A stretch of 64,000 nucleotides of DNA, from assembly GCA_018136815.1 (NCBI GenBank), contig CM030937.1, positions 1,000,553 to 1,064,552 on the forward strand, given 5' to 3'. The position numbers and the translations under genes were made by a program. Under the pieces are notes generated by a model that was not told the origin of the DNA, made no database searches, and saw only the letters and a list, made by a program, of their open reading frames with translations. Position 1 is the stretch's first letter. Each line of letters opens with the position of its first letter. The stretch comes from Isochrysis galbana. Its lineage: Eukaryota > Haptophyta > Isochrysidales > Isochrysidaceae. Positions 19,152-31,330 of the stretch are shown piece by piece.

Positions 19152-20794
19152 ATGGCGACCAGTACAAGCGATCCCAAGGTGGAGTGGGCCAGCCCCGCCA
19201 CCTCTGGGAAGTTCGCCGAAGAGGACGAGAAGGAAAGCCTCCAAACCCTAGAAGTATGGCTCCACATCGACACTTACGGCCGCAAATGGGGCGCTGTCGG
19301 CATCAATCGCACACAAGCTGTCCAATGGCTGGGCTACAAGCTCAGCATGCCTGAAGACATTGCTGGATGTCTGCCTGTTATGCTGACGCGCCTCAATCTA
19401 GCGGAGCCGGGGGCCCAGCGCATGCTTCAGGAAATGTGGTTATCATCCCAGCTGCTGCTCACTGGCGTCTCGCTGACTGAGCTCCTCGAGCGCGGTCAGA
19501 ACGTGAATACCCTGCGTTCTTTCCGGAACGAGCTCAAGTCGCTTGTTCATCGCACACGCATGCTGAAGCCCAAGAAGCACGAGCGCCTGGTGCTTCTCGA
19601 TTACCTGAGGCATCACTACATCGAGCCCAATCAAGACGTCCATCTCGACCATCTTTCACCGCCTTTGACTAGCGAGCAGGCTCTCCGCGAGGCTGGTGAT
19701 AGGCCGGTGGATGAGGTTTCACGTGAGCATGTGGCTAAGTTCCTGCAGTGGTTCCGACGGCATTTCCCCTATGACCATGGTGAGTGCACCAGCTGCGGCG
19801 AACGGAGCCAATTCGTCGGCAATGTACGCGGCTCGTACTCTGAGCGCAGGTGAGTAGGCAGCCGCGGAGAGTTCGCATAGCCGAAGAGCCCCGTGCGGTC
19901 CTCACTGGCAGTCTCCATCCCTACCACATGCGTGCAAAGTCAATCAACCTACCCTATCCAAAATTCTCGACACATTCGCCCTCCTCCCCCCTTCACGCAT
20001 ACCGTTCACATTCCTCCCCTACTTTTCACATTTCTGCAGGCTGAGCGGCCACCGCACCGAGCTGTGGTATTGCACAAACTGTGAGCAGTGGCATCGCTTT
20101 GCACGATATAATTCGGTTGCTCAAATCTTGCAGCAGCGACGAGGTCGCTGTGGCGAGTACACCAAGGTGTGCATCGCCCACTTTCGCCGAGCCATTCCTC
20201 TTCCGTCAAACAACCTGTGTGGAGGGCGCGCGGGGGGGGGGGGGGGGGGCAGTCGAGGGCGGGGGCTCAGGTTGAACGTATTCTCGCCCCAACTTGAAAC
20301 GGCTGAGCCTTGCCACCTGCACAACACAGGTGATGCTCCAGTTGCTCCTCTCTTTGGGCTGGGAAGCGCGGTGGGTAGTTGACTGGGCAGACCACCAATG
20401 GGTCGAGGTGTGGATGCCAGCCGATCCGCGCTTCGGCGTTCCCACTCGTGTTCCCGAGACGGCCGCCTCAAGGCTTCTATTCGACCTCCACTCGCGTCCA
20501 GCCGGGCGATGGATGCACATTGATCCTTGCGAGGCATCTATCGACGAGCCGCATCTTTATTGTTCTGGGTGGGGCAAGAAGATGACCTATGTCATTGGGG
20601 TTGGAGATGGGCAGATCACTGACCTCACGCGCAAGTACACGGCCGACCAGTATGAGGAGACTGTCGCCTCTCGCCCGCTGGACGAGCAAGAAGTCGTTCG
20701 AAGCATTCGGCGCACCGCCATTACCAAGGGCTCTCCAAGGCTCAAGCCAGTTACAGCCCATCGCGACGATGATACCTTCTCGACGAGCTACTGA
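19152..20794 (+). CDS. Peptide:N-glycanase (PNGase), three exons
   Basis: Removes N-glycans from misfolded glycoproteins in the cytosol (ER-associated degradation). Exons 19152-19849, 20040-20166 and 20330-20794 join in frame through GT-AG introns of 190 and 163 bp to give 429 residues. The transglutaminase-like core shows a zinc pair (CTSCG; YCTNC), FARYN, and the triad Cys in RGRCGEY, His in DWADHQWVEVW and Asp in HIDPCE. It ends LYCSGWGKKMTYVIG, as in NGLY1/Png1. No N-terminal PUB domain or C-terminal PAW domain is seen. The N-terminal 200 residues are unfamiliar. An upstream in-frame ATG at 18933 would add a hydrophobic leader (MIRSVFLSLLTF) from a duplicated stretch; I prefer 19152 because cytosolic PNGase needs no signal, but either start is possible. 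Confidence 0.9.
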
Positions 20795-21884
20795 AAGCCA
20801 AGCACTGAAATTGTAGGTGGTCACTGCGCCTTCTACTATGGTCAACCCCTCGCGTGCCCACCGTTGCTTGGCTGCTTGCCACTGCCTCGTAAGCTGAGGC
20901 TTTCACAGCTGCTGCTCCGCTAGGACACCACGCGTATACGATTCGATCTTGCGCGTATGGAACTGTCCTGGCTAAGGAACACGTCACGAGGAAGGCAAAC
21001 GATTTAAACTGGTTGGCGCAAGGCACGGTCAGGGCTTGAGAGCGCCGCGTGGCCCCGTGACCCCTAGTACAGCTGTTTCTGTCTCTTCACTGCAAGTCAT
21101 CTGCTCACAAGATGCATACCGCTTTGCGTTGATGCCAGCTTGTCTGCCTTTGTCTTTGAGGGCTACGTTCCGAACTGCCCGAAATGCATGTGAACGGTGG
21201 GCGGCTACCTTTTGCTCCACGAATGCCGTCCAAGCTACGCTTCATCATTAATCTCCTACTGCAGTGTTGATAGAAACTTGCGCACAATGCGACAATGCTC
21301 ATTTGTGTACGACATGGAGTTCACTTCGTCCGCACCAACACTCCAATAAGCTTGATGCGACTCACTCCCACACCCCACTATCCTTTGGGTTGTTGGGAAT
21401 GCAGAGAGGTCTCACTCGATGTGGTGGCGCCTTGATGCAAGACAGTGGTTCTGATGTTTGTTCGCGCGGAGGCTATCTTCAATTCATGCCGTGCTCGTGT
21501 CCGCACGGCCAATCATCCGCGCTCCGACGACAGGACACGCATGTGCTACGTGATGATGTTGGAAAGTGAAGATTGAGGCTGGGCATGCGTTAAATTGAAT
21601 TGAACTTCAAGAAGGTTTTTGGAGCACTCTGGGTCGGGAGCGACCCCGACTTGAGCGATCAGGTTTTGTGCTAGCATTCTGGTTTTACCTGTGAGCGTTC
21701 TGGTTTTGCTCCGCAAAACCAGATTGCTCATGTGCATGTAACCAAAACGCTAAACTGCATGAAACAATTTCGCACTTTTGCCGACTGCAGCATCCATGCT
21801 AAAACCACTTCGCTCGCTTGCCGACTGCAGCAAGTGAGCAGTCTTGGCTGGAACAAAACCAGCAGAATACTCAGCACTAAATAG
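20795..21884. other. Intergenic, no gene seen
   Basis: Moderate-GC sequence downstream of PNGase. Only short frames without motifs. A GGTTTTG-type inverted patch at about 21660-21720 is the only structure noticed. Confidence 0.4.
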
Positions 21885-22045
21885 GGCGGCCAAACATGGT
21901 TTTTTTTGTTAGTTGTTAGGGGTGAGAAATGACCATCTCACGGTTGAGGAAATTTGAGGATTTGCTTTTCACTAGTAAGTTCCCAATACACCCAACAGGC
22001 ACATATGCAAGGCCCATTAGAACCCAGACCCCCCCTTGGGCCCCC
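21885..22045 (+). repeat. Repeat H (starts TAGGGCGG), copy 1
   Basis: TAGGGCGGCCAAACATGG, a T run, then TAGGGGTGAGAAATGACC, GAGGAAATTTGAGGATTT, AATACACCCAACA and CCCCCTTGGGCCCCCA. The same order occurs reversed at 32638-32812. The two copies are about 80-85% alike by eye. A TAGGG-type terminus would suit a DNA transposon, but I cannot find the other end. Confidence 0.65.
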
Positions 22046-22049
22046 AAGC

Positions 22050-22285
22050 AAGGCGAGAAGCGCTCAATCACCATCACCCACAGATGGAAAAGCGTTCAAT
22101 CACCATCAGCCTACACATGGAAAAGCGCTCAATCGCCATCACCCCTATAGCTTATAGATAGAAAAGCGTTCAATCACCATCAGCCTACACATAGAAAAGC
22201 GTTCAATCGCCATCACCCTCACGTATGAAAAAGCGTTCCATCACCATATCACCATCACCCCACATTTGGAAGAGCGTGCATCGCC
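22050..22285 (+). repeat. Minisatellite with GAAAAGCGTTCAATCACCATCA units
   Basis: About six imperfect units of roughly 35-45 bp, each with AAAGCG(T/C)TCAATC(A/G)CCATCA followed by a variable CCTACACAT-like spacer. It sits directly after repeat H, so it may be that element's internal repeat. Confidence 0.85.
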
Positions 22286-22837
22286 CATGTCCCATGTCTG
22301 CAAGCTACAAGAAAGAATGCTATAATGGATTAGGCGAGAAGCGTTCAATCGCCGACGAGGGAAGCGGGGGGGGGGAGGGCTCAAGGGGGGGGGGGGGGGG
22401 CTCAAAGGCCTTACCGTCAATCTATCCATCACATCCTTGGACTGAGCTTCGGCTAATGCTTTCGTTGGCCCTCCGTGCAATTGCCTCGGAGTTGAAGGAA
22501 TGCAAGGTGACGGAGTTCTGGAAAGATCCCCATGTGCGACAGAGGAGCTGCAAGTTGCAGCCTGCACTTGAGGGCCTTCACACGTGTCGGAGTGGTCAGT
22601 TTAGCAATTCGCTACCAAAACTCTTGCTCGTTGGATTCACACAGAGGCACAGTTCGAGATCAATGGGCATCCTTGCACTCATACGCTCGGCGGTGAGTCG
22701 GAGCATGCCCAATGCTTGTGACTTGTGAAAGTCTGCTAGGAGGATGACACCCATGGGTTAGAATGGTGAAGAGAGTCGATGAGTGGCCGGTGAAGAGCGT
22801 GGAAGACACACCTTGATGCGATACATGCCAGGCCGCA

Positions 22838-23250
22838 GGCGGTTCATCAATAATAATAATATAACTGAGCATTAGTACCACTACTCTCACTAGCCCTGGT
22901 ACTAACACGACAACTCTTAGCGCACCTGCCCGTACGCCTCGACGCATGTTGCTGTCAAAGATACATACACCTATACACCCCTCCACATCTCCCCCCTCGC
23001 AGGCCCCCGGCTCCCATTCTAACCCCCCACAGGGCTTAAAATGAGGGAAAACCCATCGAGGCGGACCGACCTACGTCGGGCGACTCTCCGGGAAAAAGCA
23101 CCGGGGGGGGGGGGGGGGGGGAGGAACTCTCTAATCCAAGAAGAACGGCCCTTACCAGCTCGCGCCGTGAGCGGTGTCTCGCGTCGAGATAGAGATAGTT
23201 CAGAATCCATTTCGCTTGGAGGGCCTTTGTACACGCGCGAATGACCAAGG
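22838..23250 (-). repeat. SINE-like repeat F, 3' part, with (TTA)n tail
   Basis: On the minus strand: ACCTACGTCGGGC-type block, GGAGATGTGGAGGGGTG, CGTACGGGCAGGTGCGCT, TTAGTACCAGGGCTAGTG, GGTACTAATGCTCAG and a TTA repeat tail. The 46.0-46.4 kb region has the same order. This copy shows an uninterrupted version of the site where the hAT element sits at 32950. Confidence 0.75.
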
Positions 23251-23394
23251 ATAGCTCCCCCGGCAGGGAAGGCGAAGCGCCCGGGAGTACATTTCACCAT
23301 GGGGGAAGCCGTTAGGCCGGGCCCCCACAACGCGGCGTCCACAAACACGCCACAAATCGAAGAAGCCGCACTCAACGGGCCCGTCTCACCCCCC

Positions 23395-23580
23395 TCCCAA
23401 CGCTAGGCTCAAGGTAGTGCACGTGGGCCGACCCCCCGAAATCGGCGAAGAACAAGGAATGAGGGGGGGAGCGGGAAGGAGGGTGTGGGGGAGGCAAGGG
23501 CGATGGCAGTGGCAGAGGAGTCTCAGAAGAACGAGTGTAGACAGTAGCTTAGCGGACTTTGCTTCCAAGATTTTTTTTGG
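23395..23580 (+). repeat. LINE 3' tail fragment
   Basis: GGTAGTGCACGTGGGCCGAC, GACCCCCCGAAATCGG, then GA-rich sequence and an end CCAAGATTTTTTTTGG, as at 2590-2845 and 46800-47020. Confidence 0.5.
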
Positions 23581-24025
23581 TAAATCAATAAGAATAGTAG
23601 TAAAATGCAACCGCCTCCGACTCGCAACAAGCAGCATGCAAACAGTATATCGTGCTGAGTGAGTTGGCATGGCTGAGTTACCAATTGAGTACTACTTTGT
23701 CGATTGATTAAGTGGCAGCAAGAACAATGCCCTTAGGAAAGCAAGACACTTATAGGAGGTTGACACAGAGAGGAGACCACGGGGAAAGGAATTTGCAAGT
23801 GGTGCCAAGCAAGTGAATTTATGGATGCATTGATACATTCAACATGACGGCGATGACATGGGCGGGAAAGAAGATGCAGTTCTTTTTGCTGTTCTAGCAA
23901 CGCCCTTAACTCCGTTGGGGGTCATGTGGCGACTATGCCATTCCAACCATGAAGCCCCCCAGCTCCCCTCTAAGATGATTTCCCCCCGGAGTTACCTACG
24001 TTCGACGTCAAGAGAGGGCCGCATG
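23581..24025. other. Intergenic, 3' flank of the myosin gene
   Basis: AT-richer DNA between a LINE tail and the myosin stop codon. No frame or repeat recognised. Confidence 0.4.
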
Positions 24026-27000
24026 CTATTCATTCGAGTTGGGGCGTGAGGTGGGCCGCCAGCGGCTTTCCCGCCTCGACGCATCGGGTGAAGGGAATTC
24101 AGGCGAAGATTCGCCGGGAGACTGACTTCCCAGAACTGAGCTATCGCACGACCATGAGGAGTCGCGATTTTCCCGATCTTCGGAAGAGCGGCGGCTGGTG
24201 GCACGCCCGCTCATCCGGCCCGAGACACGCATCGAAGGGACCCCAGCAAGCACACGTTCTCTGACGCGCCGTGCGGCGCGAAGCGTCGAGGGCGCGGCCG
24301 AGGCGGCGAGCTTCGAATCGAAGACGGTAAGCGCAAGTGCAAACGCCTGCACGGGCGAAAAGGGCGCCTTGAAGTCAATATTGAAGCGCGTATCCGACAC
24401 CTTCCCCATTTGGAAGATAAGGTTCTCCTCGTTCCCTTCATGGATCAGCTGAATATTTTTGACCGAAGCAAGTGTTGCGCGCCCATTATATTCTAGCGTG
24501 TACGTCCCAAGCTCCTCCGACCAAATTGGAGGCTTGTTGACAAGCAGGGTGAGTCCGGCGCGGTCGTTCTCGAGCCAGCGCGTCACGAGCGAAACCTCTC
24601 GCCCTCCGTGAGGTTCTGTCGCGTCGATCGACGGAATTGACGCCAGAGAGTCGCTTGTCCCGTCTGCGGACGGCACAACGCATGCGAGTCGCGAAGGCCC
24701 ACGCGAGCCCATGATGTTCTTCTGGAAGTGGACCGCCATGAGTTGCCGCCGGCAAAGCGAGGCCTCGTCCGCAGCATCTTTGGCGGAGAGACCGTTGTCA
24801 AAGAGCTGCCAGCCTGTGCCACCAACGGAGGATGCACGAAGCTTGCCCAAATAGGACGAGGAGTCGCGCGAGATCGAGTCCTTGTCTATCGAAAGGCAGT
24901 AGTAGGCAGTCATCGAGCGCAGGAGTTTCCGTGCCGAGGCAAGATGGAGGACGTGCCCTGGCAATTCGAGGTACAAGTCGTATCGAACGTGGGAGCGCAC
25001 CTTCACGCGCCGCACAAAGCCGTGCATCATGCCCGGGTGCCAGGGCGGCGTATACATCGCGCGGCGGATAGATCGCCAGTCGCGCGAGAAGGGCGACCAT
25101 GGAAGCCCACCTGGCGCAGGTGGAGGTGTTCCCGTCAACGCGCCAACCTCTCCATCCGCTTCATCCGCAGGTGGCGGCTGTAAGCGCGCCGGTTCACTCA
25201 ACTCGAGTGGCAGCGGCGCTCGCTGCTGATCGTCGTATACGTGTGCCGAAATATCTTCCCAGCTCTCGACTTCGGTCGGGTCCACTAACCAGCGCATACG
25301 TGCCCACTCGCGCGGAGACGGCAAAGGCTTTCCGCCGGGCAGTTCACTGCACACGGAGCTGCGGCGAGAGGCAACTCCACTTCCAGCAACGGAAAGCGTG
25401 GCCGACATGTCATCAGAGGCGCAGCTGTGGTGGCCACCAGTCGCTTCCAAATAGAGAAGCCGGTAGTACTCGTCCATTGGGTGTTCGCGAAACGTTTCCT
25501 CCGTTACAGAATTGTAGTAGTAGAGGCGCCCACGCATGTCGAGGCCCTCAATCCATGGTTTGGGAACGGGAGCATGTAGCGCGTCGCGGGCGATCCACAA
25601 CAGATGCGCGTCTACCTCGGGATCCATTCCTAGATACGCGGCGTATTCTACAATTCCTTGTCTCTCCTGCTCGCTCACGTCGCCCAAGGCCGACTCTGAT
25701 GGCAAGACGATCTGACTAAGGCCGCCGTGTTCGGTCGCTCCTGCCTGTGCGTGGCCCCGGAAAATGGCATCCTCGTATTCAATATCGCCCGATGCTAAGC
25801 GCACCTCCGACGGGCTTTCATCCGGGTCGCTGGGCTCCATCTCCCCCACCTCGGGCTCGCCCTCGTCCGCGCTATCACTGGATGAGCTAGCAGATCCCCA
25901 TGGACCATTTACCTGCGCTTGCCCCGCATCACGGCGTGTTGATTCAAGCACATCAATCTCATCAACGCCAGCATCCGTTGAAAGCCGCGATGCACAGCCG
26001 TGTCGGCCCGCAGAGCCGTCGGGATCAATCGATGATCCAGCTGATTGACGACCAATCGAATGACGCCCATTGAGCGAGAACCCTGCAGTCGAGAGAGAGG
26101 GCGTCATACCAAAAAACTTGGCATTGTACTTTCGATTCAGTGTGCTCCCCGCGGCTCCCTTGACTGGCTCCGATGTGTTGCCCGCGGGCGTTCGTATGCC
26201 GAGCGGCGAAGGAGACGGCGAGATATTAGATGCACGGCTGTGGGGCGGAGAACATCCGGAGGTGTTTGTTGAAGATGCCTCGCCGTTCGATTGGGCGGAC
26301 GAGGACGAGAGCCGATTCCTCCTCGCGAACGCATTGGCGGGGGGCGGCTCGAAGCCCAGCGCCATAACAAACTTGGCCGATCCGGAAGCCGAAGCGGTGC
26401 GTGAAAGGGGCCGGACCGATGCGCTATTCAGACGCTTTGAGTTTCGAGGCGATGAATGTGATGAGTTTCCGGGACTAATACTCGTCTCCGTCAAAACTGT
26501 GCCCCCCCCGGGGGAATGGGGTGCATTCGTCGGTCCTACCAGTCCGCGATCTTGGGAATACACAACGGTCTCAAACCGCGGCGAGCCTGCTCGTGGCGAG
26601 CTTACACGTGGCGAGTTCATCCTCGAGCCTGAGCTCGCGCGCTCTGCGGCACGCCGCTTTTCGACGGCTTGCCGCATCTTATCCACCATCATGTTGGTTG
26701 CAGACGCACGCAAAACTAAAGCGGCCATGCCACCTTCAGTACATCGTTCGCCTGACAACCCGCGTTCTAGCATGGGAGTGGCAGAAGCCGAGTCCAAGGT
26801 TACATGCCCGACGCCATTTGTGAGCGCTTCCGCTGTCCGGCGTGCCGCTGCGAGGCGCGCTGCCTGGGCAGTAGCTGCGCGCTCGGCCGCGCGTGCAGCA
26901 AACTCGGAAGCCTCCGCAGCAGCCGCCTCTGCGGCCTTGGCTTCTTGCTCGAGACGCAACCGTTCTGCCTCGGCTTCTTGCTCGCGCTTGCGTTGTTCCA

Positions 27001-30000
27001 CCTGTTCTTCTATGGCCTCCGCCTGGCGAGCGCGAGCACGAGCGCGCCCGAGTCGGCCCCGACCGAGAGCTTGCATTTTTAGAGCGTAGCTTGCCTGAAG
27101 AGTGGAGCAAAGGGATGGACGTCAGGGAAGAGTACAGCCCAAACACATTTAGAGAGTCGGTGTGCGTCATGGGGCGGACCCCGACATTGTTGCGGTCAGG
27201 CAATGTATGCCGGGCAACCGCAGCCACCGATGGAAGCGTGCGACTGCAGTCCGAGTTCAGTGGATACCACGCACAGCACGCATGGGCGCCTTAGGTGCAT
27301 GCGGATTGTCGCACTTGCGGCGCAGCTACGAGTGTTTGCACAAGCACATGAATAGCACGGGCCGACTCATGCATGCACACGAGCCGTTGGCATTGCCGTC
27401 GTACCTGGAGCGCGGTGCGTGCCGTGCGCATCTCGTGGTAAACTTCGGCCGCCAAAAAGATCTTGGTTCTCCCGTAGCCAATGCGCCCGCCGGCAAGGCC
27501 ACAAGCCGCAACCAGCCTCACCGCCCGCTGTTTTGCTACCTCGGACGCCCAAGCATCACGCTGTGCGGCCGCATTGGTTGCCAGGTTCAAGAGAACATCG
27601 AAGTCTCGACAGAAGACGTCGTAATACATTCGGACGGCGTATCCGGAACGTGCGACGCGCACGGCCTCTAGGACGCCTGCGGCTGCGAGCTGCGTCGATA
27701 CCAAATCGCAGTCAAACTCGCCCGCGGTCTCGTGCTCGTTGGGCTTAATGCAGCGTACGAACGAGCAGTCGGCCGAGTTGATCAGCGTCGTCAAGCTTGA
27801 GAGCTGTTCTCGGAAACCGCTCATTACTCCGCGGAAGCGGGTTGAGGCACCGCGTGCGCGCGCCCCGTGCATGCTTGGACCTGCACCCGCCCTTATTACA
27901 GCGCTCTTTTCGACGAAAATATTCCGAATGAGGGGACAGGCGGATTCGCGCATCACGAGGAGCATTTCTTCGTGCAATGGGTCCTTGTTTTTTTGAAGAA
28001 AGCCCTCAACGGCATATGTGACCTTCGATGAAGAGTGCGAAACGCAGAAACACCCATCTCCGAGTCTGTTGCTTGAGCAGATGACGCCCCCACCATTGGC
28101 GCTGTCGAGGGATGCGCACGCCTCTAATGTGTAGCCCCTCCCAGATGTAGAGCGGGTTGACGTGTGCGATTCTGAAGATCCGCACGAGCGGCGACCATAC
28201 GCGGCCCCTATATGTCGCCCCCGTGCCCGGCGAACATGAAAATGAGGATTTGACTGATGGTGCATCACGAGCTTAGAGAGCAAGCTTGAGTCGGAGCCCT
28301 GGCCTAGGGAGCACTCCTCCTAGCAAGATTGGGAAGGGAGGCCGTTGGGAACGCTTGGGCTCGTCGGAAGGTTGTGCAGATATAGGAGAGAACGAGCCTT
28401 AGCGGCAGAATGGCTGCATCGGGCGTTCCGGGAGTGTGTGAATCGATTATGAGGGGGAGGCGCTCCACCTGTAGCAGGTGAAAAATACCGTGCGGGCGCG
28501 CATCAAAAAGGTCGATCACTTGCGAATTGTCGGGTGGTACGATACCCTTGAGCGGGATGCCTTCCTTTTCGTAGTCCGCAAGGGCCGCGGCGAAGACCGT
28601 CGCATTGAAGTGTGCCTGTACAAGGAGTTCCACAGTGGTGAATCCCCCCCCCAATGCAAACCTGAAGTTCACGTTGTCGGCCGCACAGAACATAGACACG
28701 CCGCGCTGCAGCTTGCACCTGCAGCTTTTCATTGGCAAAGTTTATCGCCAGCTGTTCGAGGGAGTTTGTTGGGAACGACTCGAAGCCGAAGATGTCAAGA
28801 ACACCGAAGAAATGGCTGTCGGCTGCGCGCCGCGGGTGCGCGGACAACGCGGGTACACTTGTAGCATTTCTAGCTAGGGTTGTGGCCGAGGCGTTGGGCG
28901 GCGTGGTCGAGGAAGACAGCGATGCATTGATGGTGGACACAATCCAATCAAACAGGCGTGCATATATGGACTTCGCAAGCGCGTCGATCGCATCGGTGGC
29001 TTCCGCGGGAGTGAGCTACAGATAGAGAGGGGAAACAGGAGGTTAGCCGGCCTGGTCTGAATACGGTGCTGGTGCACATGGAGCAAGACAAGGGCTACAA
29101 GCCGAGGAGCACGCACACCGACTGCCACGCAAGCCATGCTCTGCTCTCGACTTGGGCGCCAGGGCAAACGATGACTGTTCGCCGTACCTGTGTGGCAACC
29201 CACTCGTGCCCCACCCGCAGCCGTCGAGATGTTATCGCGGATTCGACGTCTGACGCATCACATTCTAACAGGTGACACGCAGCGTGCAGAAATCTATGAT
29301 CACCAAGTATTGCAGCCTCTTCACCATTGAACTCAATGTTCCCCAAATGCAGAAGCCCGCTCAAACACCGAAGAAGCATGTCAATGACGTCGTCTTGAAC
29401 ACCCTAGGTGAGAGCAGCAGGAGTTGAAAATGTGAGGATTCGGCGCGAAGCATGCGCTCGCGTGCTCACAACCAACGTAGTGGTTCAACCCTGGAAATGA
29501 TAGCGAGGCTCAATGCTCGAATTTTGGCCTGCGAGGAAATGCTCGACTTGTGGATGACAGTGGGGTCGACGCGGATCGGTGTGTGCTGAAGCCGGTTCAA
29601 CGGCAGACGCTAGATATCATTCCAGCAACCACGACATCTACCAGGATGCTGACCCGAGCTGCAGGTCCTCGTGGCCACGCAAATGCACGGCCCCTCGCAA
29701 TAAACTATCTTGTGCGCACCTGCGCTTTGAGCGCCTCAATCGTCAGAAAATACGAGGCCGCGTCATCGATACCTCGAGCAGTGGCGGCACCGCGCGTGTA
29801 GCGAAAAGCATAGTGGCCATGCCCAAGGAGCTGAAGACGCTCCGCAATAGATGTCGGGGCCCCGGCGAGCATCTGGTGGAATATGTGAAACGAGCGTTCG
29901 CTCGACTCGTGCGTCACGACGCGCATCTTTTCTAAGAGGTAAGTCTGCAGGGGCAATTATGGGCAAGACCTCGGCCACTTAGCGATTAGGGCGAGCCGCA

Positions 30001-30960
30001 CGCCAATACGGCTGGCTGCGTCTCACCTCGATCCCTACACGGGAGATCGCGTTATTCGAGCCAGGGTACAAAAGCACTAGCTTTCCAAACCTTGAGGAGT
30101 TCGAGTTGCGCGCTGTACGACAATTGCCAAACGCTTCGAGCAGAGCAGAGGAGCGAAGCAGTCTCTGCTCAATACTGTCGGGGCCCGCAGATGAGCTGCT
30201 CGAACCTTCCGAGCCGCTGCTCGCGGCCATCGTGGAGAGTGCCGATGCCATCCGGAGCACAGCCTTTGCCGTCTCGGTCTTCCCTGCGCCCGACTCACCC
30301 GAGATGAGCACCACCTGGCTCTTGCGCTCCATCTGCAGCTCAGTGAACGCGGCAGACGTGAGGCCGTACACGTGTGGCGGCAGTCTGGGCAGCCTTGCCG
30401 CGTCGGCGTAACGAGTGATGGCATCGTCCGAGTAGATGGGTAGCTGTTCGTACGGGTTGATGGCAACTAGCATTGTTGGCCCATTTGCAGTGTACACGCA
30501 CTTCGCCTTGTGGCGCTTCTCCAGGACATGCAGCAGGCGCTCTTCGTCCAGAATGGGGACAGACGTCAAATCGGCAAACTCGGGGCAGGCGCCCTGCATC
30601 GTGCCACCGACGAGTCCAGCGATGCCATTGGTCTCGCTCAACGCCTCGAGCGATAGCCCCTGCTTCCACCACTCGAGGAACTCGTTGTATGTGACTGTGC
30701 CATCGCCGTTGAGCTGCACAGGCGGGACAGTGGGTTCAGTCTCACGGAAGCAGAGGCGGCGGGCATGATGCGTAAGCACGTGTGCAACATAGGCGCGCGC
30801 GCAGTCTCACGTCGAGCACGATGTGTGCCTTCTTTGCCTCGACCGCTGAGAGCACCAGCCCCATCTCCGCACAGAGCGCTTGCAGCTGCTCAGCACCCAG
30901 TTGGAGGCCAGGTGCGGCGTGCTTCTCGAAGACGAGACGCGAGGCCGGTGCCGCCGCCAT
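24026..30960 (-). CDS. Chimeric myosin: EF-hand, motor, IQ, coiled coil, WW, Tubby
   Basis: Eight exons on the minus strand (30960-30811, 30713-30027, 29944-29720, 29403-29188, 29015-28719, 28615-28469, 28319-27405, 27094-24026) give 1,901 residues. Every junction is GT-AG and in phase 0. Residues 50-61, across the first intron, form a complete EF-hand loop (D-x-N-x-D-G, Glu at position 12). The motor follows: [33 protein letters not shown] and FVRCIKPNE, with a roughly 50-residue insert after NPHF. Around residue 885 is one IQ-like motif ([16 protein letters not shown]) leading into a Glu/Ala-rich coiled coil. A Ser-rich linker follows. A WW domain ([18 protein letters not shown], then REHP) lies near 1390. 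A full Tubby domain covers about 1565-1810, with [27 protein letters not shown] and [14 protein letters not shown]. An actin motor that can tether to phosphoinositide membranes, perhaps Ca-regulated, is inferred. The myosin class is not assigned. Confidence 0.9.
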
Positions 30961-31330
30961 CCCACCTTCCGTCCGCAGGCCCTCTCTCCCTCCCGCTCCC
31001 GCCGTCGCCCTCCCCGTCTCCGTCTTTCCCCCTCACTCCCCCCTTCCCTCTCGGACGCGCCGCGGCTCGAACGCCCAGACCGCCTCCCCCCTCCCCCTCG
31101 CCCTCCCCCGCTCGCCCCTCAGTCAAGACCGATGGACCCCCGGCCGGAGCTTTCCCTCCCCCTCCCCCCCGCTCCCCCGTCCCACCCCCCCCGCGCGCGC
31201 GCCCCCCCCCCCCCTCTCCCCCCCGCGGGGGGAGCTCCCCCGCCGGCCCCCCCGCGAGACCCGTCCCTGCCCGCCCCTCTCAACTTGAAGGAGACTCTCT
31301 CTCTCTCTCTCTCTCCACTTGAGAACGAGC
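30961..31330 (+). repeat. CT/C-rich low-complexity tract upstream of the myosin gene
   Basis: Nearly pure C and T on the plus strand (G and A on the myosin coding strand), with a (CT)n end at about 31292-31315. Long Pro/Arg/Gly-rich frames here come from composition and are not genes. It covers the myosin promoter and leader region. Confidence 0.7.

Noticed and set aside
26070-27089. Long plus-strand frame (about 340 codons) opposite the myosin tail
   Set aside because: It is antisense to the confirmed last myosin exon, is Ala/Arg/Ser-rich and arises from GC-rich third positions.
29404-29719. Extra myosin exon containing a [10 protein letters not shown]-like stretch in the third intron
   Set aside because: The flanking exons already join into a continuous motor sequence (IDDAA...ALKAQ then GVQDD...LLHLGNIEF), and the stretch is closed by stops.
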